DNA of 40,748 nucleotides from Parabacteroides acidifaciens (GCF_003363715.1 NZ_QREV01000045.1:1-40748), one strand, 5' to 3'; positions 17,292-25,042 are shown, counted from the first letter of the stretch. The notes: generated by a model from the letters alone, not told the origin. Program-made: numbers and translations.

Positions 17292-18179
17292 TTAGTGTAT
17301 AGTTTTCAAAAATCGTTCCCAACGAAATTTGCCAGTATAGGGATTAACCGATTTCCAGATAAAAGTCGCTTTTCCAACGATATATTCTTCCGGCAGCAAT
17401 CCCCAATAACGCGAATCCTGCGAGTTTTCCCCTTTGTCGCCTGCCATAAAGTAATAGTTTTTCTGAAAACAGTAGTCTTTGATCGGTTTACCATTAAGAA
17501 AAACGGTTGAATCTTTATACTCTATTTTAGTTTTTTGTTCCCAAGCTATAAGTTTATGATACAATAGATAATTCTTCCTATCTATTGGCAACCGGTCACC
17601 GACTTTAGGAATATAGAGTGGACCAAAGTTTTGAATATTCCAATCAATAATGCCGATAGAGTTATATAGCAAACTACGATACACACCATCCGGGAACTTT
17701 CCCGGCAAAGTTTGTCCGATCTTTTGTTGTGACTCAATATTCCCTAATGGCTCGTCTATTCCTTCTACCTGAAATCGACCGTTCTTGATGGAAAGCGTGT
17801 CTCCCGGCAACCCGATACATCGTTTGACATAGTACTTCAAAATGTGCATTTCGATCCTGCTCCAATTATTCGAATACGGAAAATTGAAAACCAACACATC
17901 ATTCCTCTTAATTTTTCGAAATCCAGGAGCCCTATGGATCTCAACTTGTTCAAACCGCAACGTGGCATTCAAGTTGAAAAGCCTTGCTCCCAAGGTTGGC
18001 TTCCAGATAAAGATAGCATCCCCTTCAATCAACTCAGGCTCCATAGAGTCGCTGGGAATACGGAAAGAGGAGAAGAGAAAGATTTGTGCCAATGTCCATA
18101 GTACAATCATTACACAAAGCAACAAAAACAGGTCGATTGTTTTTTCTAATACGATTTTCCATCTAATAAATAGTTCCAT
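17292..18179 (-). CDS. lepB: Type I signal peptidase
   Basis: Membrane-bound serine-lysine protease that removes signal peptides on the periplasmic face. One N-terminal helix (about 13-36) is followed by the catalytic Ser45 in FRIPSDSMEPEL, general-base Lys119 in YYVKRCIGLPGDTL, and the DSRYWGLLPEEYIVGKA box. At 295 residues it is shorter than the roughly 450-residue housekeeping LepB usual in Bacteroidetes (family knowledge). Its genes on both sides belong to the NVEALA module rather than to lipoprotein or cell-wall housekeeping. This points to a dedicated accessory peptidase, possibly for the NVEALA precursors. That assignment is an inference. Confidence 0.9.
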   Translation of the reverse strand: MELFIRWKIVLEKTIDLFLLLCVMIVLWTLAQIFLFSSFRIPSDSMEPELIEGDAIFIWKPTLGARLFNLNATLRFEQVEIHRAPGFRKIKRNDVLVFNFPYSNNWSRIEMHILKYYVKRCIGLPGDTLSIKNGRFQVEGIDEPLGNIESQQKIGQTLPGKFPDGVYRSLLYNSIGIIDWNIQNFGPLYIPKVGDRLPIDRKNYLLYHKLIAWEQKTKIEYKDSTVFLNGKPIKDYCFQKNYYFMAGDKGENSQDSRYWGLLPEEYIVGKATFIWKSVNPYTGKFRWERFLKTIH

Positions 18180-18340
18180 TGTAAATTTATCACATAATAT
18201 TATTCACATTATATATGAAGATCTATGCTTTCCTGTCTTTTGTCCGATCATGCAACTATAAAAGAACATTACATTACGTTATAAATCAGTTCCTGTTTAA
18301 AGCTTACATGTCTATATAAATGTAATTCATGCATTTATAT

Positions 18341-18970
18341 TTAACGATTTAATATCTTTGTTTGCATAATTTCCAAGTAATCATTAGAGATTTCATGATT
18401 TGTTTTATCTGTTATAATAACATTCTCCATCCGCAAATCAGGTGTAATCATAAAAGCAATAGGATAATCGTTATATTCTTCAAATAGACCAAAATCGTCT
18501 TCTGCTCTATAAATATCAAGATTCAAATCATGATCTTTTATAAATGCTTGAAAATTTCGACGATTTCCAAACTTACAAATTAGTACAATCTTATTTTTCC
18601 CTATAATATTACTTGTTTCTTTTAGGGCATTTAAAAAAGATTTATAACATGCAGAACAACTTTGTTCTGAAATAAAATATCCTAAACGATAGCCATTTTG
18701 ATACAATTCATCAAATTGAGATCTATTATTATTTCTATCGTATAAACAAACATTTTGTATGTTTCTACCTTCCATAGAATACTGCAGTTTGGATAAAACA
18801 ATCATATTTTCTATTTTATATAACATATTTGCGTTCCCTTCTCGAAGTCTTTCTAATTCGGTCCTTTGTATATTGTTCGTTTTTTGCAAACAAGAATAAA
18901 AATAAACAAACAACATTACACATATCACCTCAAAAACATAAACTATACTTTTAACGATCTTCGTATTCAT
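18341..18970 (-). CDS. Membrane-anchored thioredoxin-like protein (module A)
   Basis: A 209-residue protein with one N-terminal helix (about 8-27), a short coiled coil, and a thioredoxin-like domain facing the periplasm. The redox pair is Cys105 and Cys108 in FISEQSCSACYK, after a typical hydrophobic strand, and PIAFMITPDL supplies the cis-proline region. It begins five bases after the propeller gene. Base composition is markedly AT-rich compared with the flanking housekeeping genes. Its counterpart in module B is a thioredoxin-DUF1573 lipoprotein at the same relative position. A role in making or breaking disulfides of the Cys-rich module A peptide is plausible but not shown. Confidence 0.78.
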   Translation of the reverse strand: MNTKIVKSIVYVFEVICVMLFVYFYSCLQKTNNIQRTELERLREGNANMLYKIENMIVLSKLQYSMEGRNIQNVCLYDRNNNRSQFDELYQNGYRLGYFISEQSCSACYKSFLNALKETSNIIGKNKIVLICKFGNRRNFQAFIKDHDLNLDIYRAEDDFGLFEEYNDYPIAFMITPDLRMENVIITDKTNHEISNDYLEIMQTKILNR

Positions 18971-18975
18971 GTTTC

Positions 18976-20175
18976 CTAAATCTTGATTTTAATTCGTAAA
19001 ATTACTGGGTTATCATCTTCTTTCAAATTTGAACACATTTTATATAACTGAGGATATTTGTTTTTAAATTCATAAAATTCAGACTCCGACAAAGTCGATA
19101 TATAATTATTATATCCTTCTATCAAATAAAAAGGATCTAAATCCCAAAGCATCTCATTGCCATCCATATTATGTGGAAGATTTTTATATTTCAGTTTCAA
19201 AAGATTGCCTTTAAAAAACAAGTCATCTTCTATCGCTTGTGCAGTAACGACTTTTCCGGTATTTTTTGAATAGAGCGAAAAATATCCGTTAAATTCTTTA
19301 TCAGTAGAAGTCAAATATATATAATCGTCAGCTATTCCAAAAGACCTTAAGCATCCGTAATCTTTTAACCGGGCTAATTTTTTATCCTGTTTTACGACAT
19401 CGTCATCTTTGTCAAAAAAATCTTCCGGTATTGTTTTCCCCATATAATTTATTTCTATTTTTCCTACAAGAGAATTATCAATCAACTTGTATATATAATG
19501 TCCATAAGGATTGTTTACACAAACAGTATCCTTGTATAAGAAAAGGCTCGATAAGTTTTGATTTGTATCATTTACTGTTTTGTAATTATCCTTGATCGGG
19601 AAAAAGGTCTTCAATACTTCTCCCTTACCACTCATTGACACAAGCAGGTTGGGATCATCCAAACGAGTTTCACGAGAGGTTGCGATCAAATTGCCATCAT
19701 GTAGAAGCAAACATTCACGTAAACCTAACGGAACTTCTGTATCGTACAAAAAAGTACCGTCAATACTTGTTGTTGTTATTTTTCTATATGACATCAATTT
19801 CACTTCATTTTCATTGGATATACAAAAAATCTCCAAATCATAATATTCTCCAGGTCCCTGTCCCCTTCTGTCAATCGAATACAAAAAATCCCCGACACTA
19901 TTGAATACAAATAATTTCCCATTTTGATATCCTGTTGTGGCGTGTATATAGTATTTATTATCGTGATATATAATTTTATTGACTTCTCCTATCAAATTAT
20001 TCGATCGTGTTTCCAAAGGTATTAATTCTATGGAATCAACAAACTCAGACAATTTTATTCGCTTCCATTTATTTAACTCTATGGATATTTTTGTATCAGC
20101 TGTAATCTGTTCTTTATCACTGCGACATCCTACCATTAAAAACAGCATTATGTATAAATATAATATATATTTCAT
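18976..20175 (-). CDS. 6-bladed beta-propeller lipoprotein (module A)
   Basis: Predicted lipoprotein of 399 residues (lipobox FLMVGC, Cys17). The sequence has the opening ELIPLETRSNNLIGEV, the blade motif RRGQGPGEYYDL and repeated W/Y-containing blades characteristic of the Bacteroidetes '6-bladed beta-propeller' family. Members are exported and of unknown biochemical function; they are often next to NVEALA peptides. It follows the module A peptide gene after a 156-base gap containing a hairpin, and the thioredoxin-like gene comes five bases later. The gene is AT-rich. Surface or periplasmic binding of a ligand or of the peptide are the two obvious possibilities. Confidence 0.8.
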   Translation of the reverse strand: MKYILYLYIMLFLMVGCRSDKEQITADTKISIELNKWKRIKLSEFVDSIELIPLETRSNNLIGEVNKIIYHDNKYYIHATTGYQNGKLFVFNSVGDFLYSIDRRGQGPGEYYDLEIFCISNENEVKLMSYRKITTTSIDGTFLYDTEVPLGLRECLLLHDGNLIATSRETRLDDPNLLVSMSGKGEVLKTFFPIKDNYKTVNDTNQNLSSLFLYKDTVCVNNPYGHYIYKLIDNSLVGKIEINYMGKTIPEDFFDKDDDVVKQDKKLARLKDYGCLRSFGIADDYIYLTSTDKEFNGYFSLYSKNTGKVVTAQAIEDDLFFKGNLLKLKYKNLPHNMDGNEMLWDLDPFYLIEGYNNYISTLSESEFYEFKNKYPQLYKMCSNLKEDDNPVILRIKIKI

Positions 20176-20244
20176 CTCACTTTCTGTTAATAAAACAAAA
20201 ACACTTTAATATAATTCAAGCTAATTAATTCCTTTAGCTGATAC

Positions 20245-20315
20245 AATCAGCAGTTGGTTTACTGATTCTAAAAGACAAATTGACCATAGCATAAGTAGTT
20301 TCCCAACTGCTGATT
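20245..20315 (-). other. Inverted repeat between the NVEALA A peptide gene and its propeller gene
   Basis: A perfect 13-base dyad (20245-20257 with 20303-20315) encloses 45 bases. No T-run follows on the minus strand. In the transcript it could form a stem that sets the ratio of the peptide message to the downstream genes. It occupies most of the spacer at 20176-20331. Confidence 0.6.
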
Positions 20316-20331
20316 TACAAAGCTTATATAA

Positions 20332-20577
20332 TCAGCATGGTTCTTGGTCATGAATATTACATGTACCGGAACCTCTTTCGCAAATTTTACAAGAGCCACT
20401 TGTCTTCATAACAAATCCCTGGCAATTCGTACAAATTATTTCGTCTCTGGCAAGGGCCTCAACATTTTCCAATGCCAAATCAGACAATTTAACCTCTTGT
20501 TTATTTTGCTGGTAATTCCAGCCAGCAGCTGCGGCGATCGCAGCAAAAGCGATAACACCGATAATTCTCTTTCCCAT
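20332..20577 (-). CDS. NVEALA-family exported peptide precursor (module A)
   Basis: An 81-residue precursor. A basic start (MGKRIIG) and a hydrophobic segment (about 5-19) look like an export signal. NVEALA is at residues 38-43 in the context SDLALENVEALARDE. The C-terminal 38 residues hold six cysteines at 49, 52, 63, 66, 73 and 81, including two CxxC pairs, and end in Cys81. The position of the motif between the signal and the Cys-rich part suggests cleavage after ALA to free a small peptide. The two CxxC pairs could bind metal or form disulfides. The neighbouring genes encode a propeller lipoprotein, a thioredoxin-like protein and a signal peptidase. The family is recognised in databases as NVEALA, but its function is not known to me. 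Confidence 0.85.
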   Translation of the reverse strand: MGKRIIGVIAFAAIAAAAGWNYQQNKQEVKLSDLALENVEALARDEIICTNCQGFVMKTSGSCKICERGSGTCNIHDQEPC

Positions 20578-20679
20578 TTTCGTATTATTTTTAGGGATTT
20601 AAGATTTCTGTTAGTTTTTGGATCTTTGCCCAGTATCATTTCCTGAGATTGGGTGATTTCCAACCTTTTTTGTTTGCTT

Positions 20680-20687
20680 CAAATTTA
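20680..20687 (-). promoter_or_regulatory. Possible -7 box for the module A peptide gene
   Basis: TAAATTTG fits TAnnTTTG about 100 bases upstream of the NVEALA A start. No TTTG occurs 19-20 bases further up, so the call is tentative. Confidence 0.35.
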
Positions 20688-20730
20688 CTACTTTTGCGCG
20701 CTACCTCCTTCTTTATTTGTTATTGAATGA

Positions 20731-20793
20731 GGAAAAGTCGGGGAGTTTCTGCTGAAGGTTGCAAGTCTATGGGCAGAGACTCCTTTCTTTTCC
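20731..20793 (-). other. Interrupted hairpin between modules B and A
   Basis: Arms 20731-20752 and 20773-20793 pair in three blocks (GGAAAAG/CTTTTCC, GGAGT/ACTCC, TCTGC/GCAGA) around a 20-base loop. It lies just after the DUF1573 gene of module B and before the module A peptide gene, with no clear T-run. It may be a terminator-like or processing structure. Confidence 0.55.
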
Positions 20794-20802
20794 CGATATT
20801 TA

Positions 20803-21666
20803 TTAGTTGACCGTTCCGATAAAACTCAATGTCAGTGCTTTCGGAATATTGCCATAAATGTCCACCGTCCGGTAAAAATCTCCCGGCTGTTCCACTTCGT
20901 AGCTGACCGTAATCGTTCCACTTTCTCCCGGTTGTAATTCTTTCCAGTCGCAAGTCGCTTCAGTGCAGTCGCAAGAGGTTGTGAAACCTTTCAACTTAAA
21001 GAGGCTTGATCCGGTGTTTCGAACCGTAACGATCTGTTTTTTTATCGTTCCTTCTTTAACCGTTCCAAAATCGTATTCGCTCTTTTCCGGTTCAAGGGTT
21101 GTCGTTGGCAGTACCTCTTTATCTTGGATGCCGGTAATCTGCTTCAGATACAAATCCTTGACAGCCAAATTATGCACCGGATTACCGATCACTTTCACCT
21201 TGTTGTCCTTATCAAGAAGGAAAGTCTGGAAGGTAATCTCTTGTGGAAATCTGTTCAGCTTGTCCAAACGGCTATCCCGGTCAATGCAAACTGGACGGGT
21301 GAAGTTGTCACGTTTCAGGATATATCGCAACTCTTTGTCGTCTTTCGACTGGAAAACAAAAATGAACGGAATATTGCCATTTGTTGCCGAATCGACATGG
21401 GCGATCAATTCTTTCCATTTAGGCAGTTGCAGTTTGCAACTTGTGCAACCTGTTGAATCGACATAAATCAGTACTTTGTATTCGCTTTCCTGTATCGTGT
21501 AGTCCACCGTATCTGTGACGAAACGGGTAAAAAGCATATCCTGCGGAAAGACGATCTCTTTCCCTTGCCATTCCTGAACCAAGCGGGCAAATTGCTCTTT
21601 CTTGTTCTCCTGGCAAGCGGCTAACAAAAATAACAGAGATAATATGTAGAGTAGTTGTTGCTTCAT
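20803..21666 (-). CDS. Thioredoxin-like/DUF1573 lipoprotein (module B)
   Basis: Predicted lipoprotein of 287 residues (lipobox FLLAAC, Cys18). Residues about 55-165 form a thioredoxin-like domain with Cys74 and Cys77 in DSTGCTSCK. Residues about 190-285 are a DUF1573 immunoglobulin-like domain starting near EYDFGTVKEGTIKKQIV and containing CDCTEATC. The combination couples a redox site to an adhesive or scaffold domain outside the inner membrane. It begins eight bases after the module B propeller gene, as the last member of the NVEALA B run. The CxxC suggests thiol-disulfide exchange on an exported partner, possibly the two-cysteine module B peptide. Confidence 0.82.
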   Translation of the reverse strand: MKQQLLYILSLLFLLAACQENKKEQFARLVQEWQGKEIVFPQDMLFTRFVTDTVDYTIQESEYKVLIYVDSTGCTSCKLQLPKWKELIAHVDSATNGNIPFIFVFQSKDDKELRYILKRDNFTRPVCIDRDSRLDKLNRFPQEITFQTFLLDKDNKVKVIGNPVHNLAVKDLYLKQITGIQDKEVLPTTTLEPEKSEYDFGTVKEGTIKKQIVTVRNTGSSLFKLKGFTTSCDCTEATCDWKELQPGESGTITVSYEVEQPGDFYRTVDIYGNIPKALTLSFIGTVN

Positions 21667-21673
21667 TTTCTTA

Positions 21674-22726
21674 TTATAGTTTGAATGTCACGATCGGATT
21701 ATTGCTTTCCGCGCAGGTTGCAATTCCGGTGTTTGTTTTTTCATTAATATGGATGCCTAAGATATTTTTATCGAGCGTATATTTTCGAACCGGATTTCCT
21801 TCCAAATCGAACACGTAAAGGAAATGGCCTCCTTTAGGAGCTGCCATGCCACGTTCATAAAATTTATCTCGCTCTTTCCAAGACATCCCATCGAAAACGG
21901 TATAAATATAATCGTCTGTGACTTGTATGTCCACGAACCCTTTGATTCCGGTCGGGAATCCTTCTCCTCCTTTTTCGATGAATTGTGGTTCTCCGGCAGG
22001 ACCGTATATAACGTTATGGGTTTGAGTCTTTAGATTGTATATTTCAAAGGTTTCTCCCAGTTGAGTTGCTATTGCGTATATCCCGTTTTTAGGGTTGTAG
22101 TCGGTAAAACTGCGCCAAGCCTGTGCTAAGGCAGGATGAATATCTTGTTTATAGCTGATTTCGGTAGGTATTTCACCTATGTTTTTGATCGGTTTACCTC
22201 TATGACTGACTTTGTGATAACGAAAATCGCCCAGGTAGTCTGTGATCAGAAAGGCTGAATCTGTACGGTAGAAGTCTAAAGAACGGACCAGACTTTTGTC
22301 TAAGTCTATTTCTTCCACACGGGATGCCGTTTTTTCGTAGGGAGAGATTGACCATCGTGTGATCTGCATCCTATTCGCATCGAGCGCCCAGATGGAATCG
22401 GACGAACAAAACTGGAACATTTCGGCGGAAAGCATTTCTTCCGGACCTTCTCCCCGTTTACCGAAGGATACTATAGGGGTCCATTCGGGGTATGTGAAAG
22501 AGTAAAAGTAATGATTATCATTATGTAGATCCATAATAACAGCGATACTGTCTTTTATCGCTACCCGATAGGGATAACGGAAAAAGGCAGAATCAATAGA
22601 AATCTCCTGCGTGGCTACTGTTTTCTCATCAGGAAAAGTTGTATACCGAGGGTAAAGAGGATCGGGTGAACCACTGCAGGAGATTAATATTATTCCTATA
22701 AGTAATATGTATAGGAAATTTTTCAT
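21674..22726 (-). CDS. TolB-like 6-bladed propeller lipoprotein (module B)
   Basis: Predicted lipoprotein of 350 residues (lipobox IILISC, Cys17). It has the propeller-family motif FGKRGEGPEEML, related to RGQGPGEY in the module A protein, and blade repeats with DFRYHKVS, GIYAIATQLGE and HFLYVFDLEGNPVRKYTLD. It belongs to the BF2943/TolB-like group of Bacteroidetes exported propellers. It starts nine bases after the module B peptide gene, so the two should be translated from one message. The two propellers of the cluster are only distantly alike, which argues against a recent tandem duplication. Function is unknown; ligand or peptide binding at the cell envelope is the likely role. Confidence 0.8.
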   Translation of the reverse strand: MKNFLYILLIGIILISCSGSPDPLYPRYTTFPDEKTVATQEISIDSAFFRYPYRVAIKDSIAVIMDLHNDNHYFYSFTYPEWTPIVSFGKRGEGPEEMLSAEMFQFCSSDSIWALDANRMQITRWSISPYEKTASRVEEIDLDKSLVRSLDFYRTDSAFLITDYLGDFRYHKVSHRGKPIKNIGEIPTEISYKQDIHPALAQAWRSFTDYNPKNGIYAIATQLGETFEIYNLKTQTHNVIYGPAGEPQFIEKGGEGFPTGIKGFVDIQVTDDYIYTVFDGMSWKERDKFYERGMAAPKGGHFLYVFDLEGNPVRKYTLDKNILGIHINEKTNTGIATCAESNNPIVTFKL

Positions 22727-22735
22727 TATTGATTT

Positions 22736-22966
22736 TTATCTAAAACCACTGTATTTTCTTTCCACTTTTCTACCATGACATTCTATGTCACCCCAACCAT
22801 AACACAAATAATTTTCATTAGAATCGTCTTCTGCTGAGGCTAAAGCCTCAATATTTTCAAACGCCAAATCATTCAATATGTTTTTATCTGACGGGGTAGA
22901 GTAAAAATACAAACCTCCCAGTAAGCAGAGGAGAGCGATACCTGATTGAATAATCTTTCTTTTCAT
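22736..22966 (-). CDS. NVEALA-family exported peptide precursor (module B)
   Basis: A 76-residue precursor: basic start MKRKIIQSG, hydrophobic segment about 9-22, and the motif NIEALA at residues 38-43, exactly the position of NVEALA in the module A peptide. The released part would be about 33 residues (SAEDDSNENYL onward) with two cysteines, Cys55 and Cys63, and a basic aromatic tail. The mature parts of the two peptides share little, while leader length and cleavage-region motif are conserved, which suits a common processing enzyme and different targets. It heads the module B run and is divergent from the membrane-bound winged-helix regulator, with 224 bases between their starts. Confidence 0.8.
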   Translation of the reverse strand: MKRKIIQSGIALLCLLGGLYFYSTPSDKNILNDLAFENIEALASAEDDSNENYLCYGWGDIECHGRKVERKYSGFR

Positions 22967-23042
22967 GTTTATTCCATTTTGTTAAATTAGTTTTTGTTAT
23001 ATTTGTCTCATAAACCACTTTAATAGTAATAAGAGGTTGATG

Positions 23043-23073
23043 CAAAAGTATATATAAAATTGACTTAGGCAAG
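23043..23073 (-). promoter_or_regulatory. Promoter of the module B peptide operon
   Basis: TACTTTTG (23043-23050) is a perfect -7 box, with CTTG at 23070-23073 exactly 19 bases upstream (three of four -33 bases). It predicts a leader of about 70 bases. It lies in the region shared with the divergent regulator gene. Confidence 0.6.
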
Positions 23074-23190
23074 TGCTTTTAGAAAGGCTGGAGATGGATT
23101 GCTGGTAACTGTTTGATCTACAATATGCGTGTCAGCAAATTGTCAGAAAACTTAGCCCGTAGTCAAGGATGAAACAGGAGGATTTACGAC

Positions 23191-24249
23191 ATGAAACAAA
23201 AGATTTATATAATATTAAGTTGTGTGAGTCTGACTTGTTTATTCAGTTGGTGGCTATGGAGTGCTTTCCATATGCAGTTAAATAAATTATGTTCAGAATC
23301 ATCTTTGGTATTTGCAGAGGTAATACAAAAAGAGAAAACATTGAGAATAGGGCGGAGATTTGGTGATTACGATCCGATGAGTTCACCGAACAAAATATCA
23401 GGAACAGAAAAAGGAGAGTGGTGTGATCAGGATTTTCTTTTTTATAAAGATTCAACCCGTACATTGTTAGACAGCCTTTTCCGTGCTACACTGTTAGAAC
23501 ATAAGATTCAAGCAAATACGGCTCTTCATTGTATAAGGGAAGGACGTGTTATTAAAACTTCTCCCAATGACACTTTTTATGAAGAGGCATTTCCTTTGGA
23601 ACAATTTGTTTATCGAATAGACGAGAACCCTGATAGAATGATCATGTTACAAGCCTATATCAAGTTCCCTTTCGGGACGGTTTGGCTACACGGTTATTTA
23701 ATGTGGGGAATTTCGGGTTTTGGACTTTTGTTGTTAGGAGGCGTTATTATAGCTTATCGTTTCTGGTGTAAGAAAATGCAGGAGTTGCAGCGGCAACAAC
23801 AACACGAGTTAAAACAGCAGGAATTGTTACAAAAACGACAAGAATTACAGGAAAAAGAAAAATGGTTACCAACTCCTGATCTGTTAATTCAGAGCAAGAC
23901 AATCAACTGGGTTGGATTGGCGGAGGATTTGTTTTTTGATAAAGAACATGGCGGTTTATGTTACAAAAATGAAGTAAATATCTGCCTGGTAGAAAACTCG
24001 CTACGATTATTTTGCCTTTTTGTACAAGTCGAAGAGCATAAACTAACCTATGAAAAAATATGTATAGAAGTATTGGCCCGATCGACAAAATATGGATTAT
24101 CTAAAGCAGATCGTGACGCTGTAGCCAATGCGATTCGCCATTTACGAAAACACTTGGAACAAATACCTATCATCCAGATAGAAGCAATCAGAGGTTTGGG
24201 CTATCAAATGGTCATTTCTACTTCCACGCTTGACGAGGAATCGCATTAG
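23191..24249 (+). CDS. Membrane-bound winged-helix regulator
   Basis: A 352-residue protein with helix one at about 5-27, a periplasmic domain of about 140 residues, helix two at about 171-192, a Gln/Glu-rich coiled coil (about 196-230), and a C-terminal OmpR-type winged helix. The last part reads IRHLRKHLEQIPIIQIEAIR then GLGYQMV (315-341), matching the recognition helix and wing of that fold. No kinase or receiver domain is present, so it is a one-component sensor like ToxR or CadC but with the DNA-binding domain at the C-terminus. A strong AGGAGG sits ten bases before the ATG, rare in this phylum. Its divergence from the module B peptide operon makes it the likely regulator of that operon; the periplasmic signal may be the peptide. 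Confidence 0.78.
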   Translation: MKQKIYIILSCVSLTCLFSWWLWSAFHMQLNKLCSESSLVFAEVIQKEKTLRIGRRFGDYDPMSSPNKISGTEKGEWCDQDFLFYKDSTRTLLDSLFRATLLEHKIQANTALHCIREGRVIKTSPNDTFYEEAFPLEQFVYRIDENPDRMIMLQAYIKFPFGTVWLHGYLMWGISGFGLLLLGGVIIAYRFWCKKMQELQRQQQHELKQQELLQKRQELQEKEKWLPTPDLLIQSKTINWVGLAEDLFFDKEHGGLCYKNEVNICLVENSLRLFCLFVQVEEHKLTYEKICIEVLARSTKYGLSKADRDAVANAIRHLRKHLEQIPIIQIEAIRGLGYQMVISTSTLDEESH

Positions 24250-24520
24250 ATTACAATAACCCCCTTTTTAGCCGTTTTTCTATTTCGTCCGAAATTCTGA
24301 TCGATTTGGGATTGACTTTTTTTATGATTTTAACCTGATCGGATGACAATAGATAAAATGAGGTGCCTAAGTCGCTCCGGAAAGCGTACAATTTGATTAC
24401 CAAAAAGCGGAAACGCCGGCAATGTGATAAACCTTAACTCCCGGAGAATCGAATATTTGAAAATAAAACGGACGGCGTTCCAAATATCCTAAGGAAATTC
24501 AGGTGCTTTTTTGCCATGAA

Positions 24521-24640
24521 AACGGTCCTCTTTCCGATTACGACCGTCCTAATCGCCATTACGACCGTGCTAATCTTCGCGAGGTGCCGAGTACACTACA
24601 CATTAGCACGGTCGTAATGGCAAAGAGGACGGTCGCAATT
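24521..24640. repeat. Dyad/tandem element of GACCGT words
   Basis: A perfect 20-base dyad (24555-24574 with 24602-24621) is flanked by a second block (24525-24533 with 24622-24630). Two near-identical 21-base units, ATTACGACCGTSCTAATCNNC, stand in tandem at 24537-24578. The word GACCGT or its complement appears repeatedly through the element. The whole folds into one long branched hairpin in either strand's RNA. Confidence 0.88.
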
Positions 24641-24968
24641 GGTGAAAACGCTCAAAAAAGAGAGAAAAGTCCCTTTTTGAGGTCAAAAAAGCGGATTAAC
24701 ATTTGTTTTGTTTCGGAGGCCTTTCGAACCAAAAAAATACGTTTTATACAATAAGCCCTCGAAAATCAGGAACAATTTCCATACCCATCGAAGAACTATG
24801 CATATAAAAGGATGAGTTGGTTTCAAAATAAACAAATTATCAAGTTAACCATATACATTCATAACATAAAAACCAAAGTTCATTACAAATTATAACTTTT
24901 TCAGAAAAAAGGAACGTTATATTTTGTATTTTTATATCGGAGCATAAAGCAGGTTTCAGACATTTTAC

Positions 24969-24976
24969 TAATTTTG
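24969..24976 (+). promoter_or_regulatory. Possible -7 box of the decarboxylase operon
   Basis: TAATTTTG matches TAnnTTTG 66 bases before the gamma-subunit start. The matching -33 element is not evident. Confidence 0.4.
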
Positions 24977-25042
24977 TGCCAGATTTTTTAACTTGGGTAG
25001 GATTGTGCCAGCCACACCAACCGCACGCCTCCCTATCAATTT

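Larger units (their letters stand above)
24250..25042. other. Long intergenic region with no convincing gene
   Basis: These 793 bases separate the regulator from the decarboxylase operon. They hold the repeat element at 24521-24640 and, near the right end, a candidate -7 box. The open frame at 24503-24754 begins inside the repeat and shows no recognisable protein features. The stretch from 24780 on is AT-rich, as expected of a promoter region. An unannotated small RNA cannot be excluded. Confidence 0.6.

Noticed and set aside
18310-18345. Terminator between the thioredoxin-like gene and lepB
   Set aside because: An eight-base AT-only stem (TATAAATG/CATTTATA) exists, but it has no GC pairs of note or T-run on the minus strand.
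24503-24754. 83-codon open frame in the large intergenic gap
   Set aside because: It starts within the repeat element, has no promoter or recognisable protein features, and its composition follows the repeats rather than coding bias.
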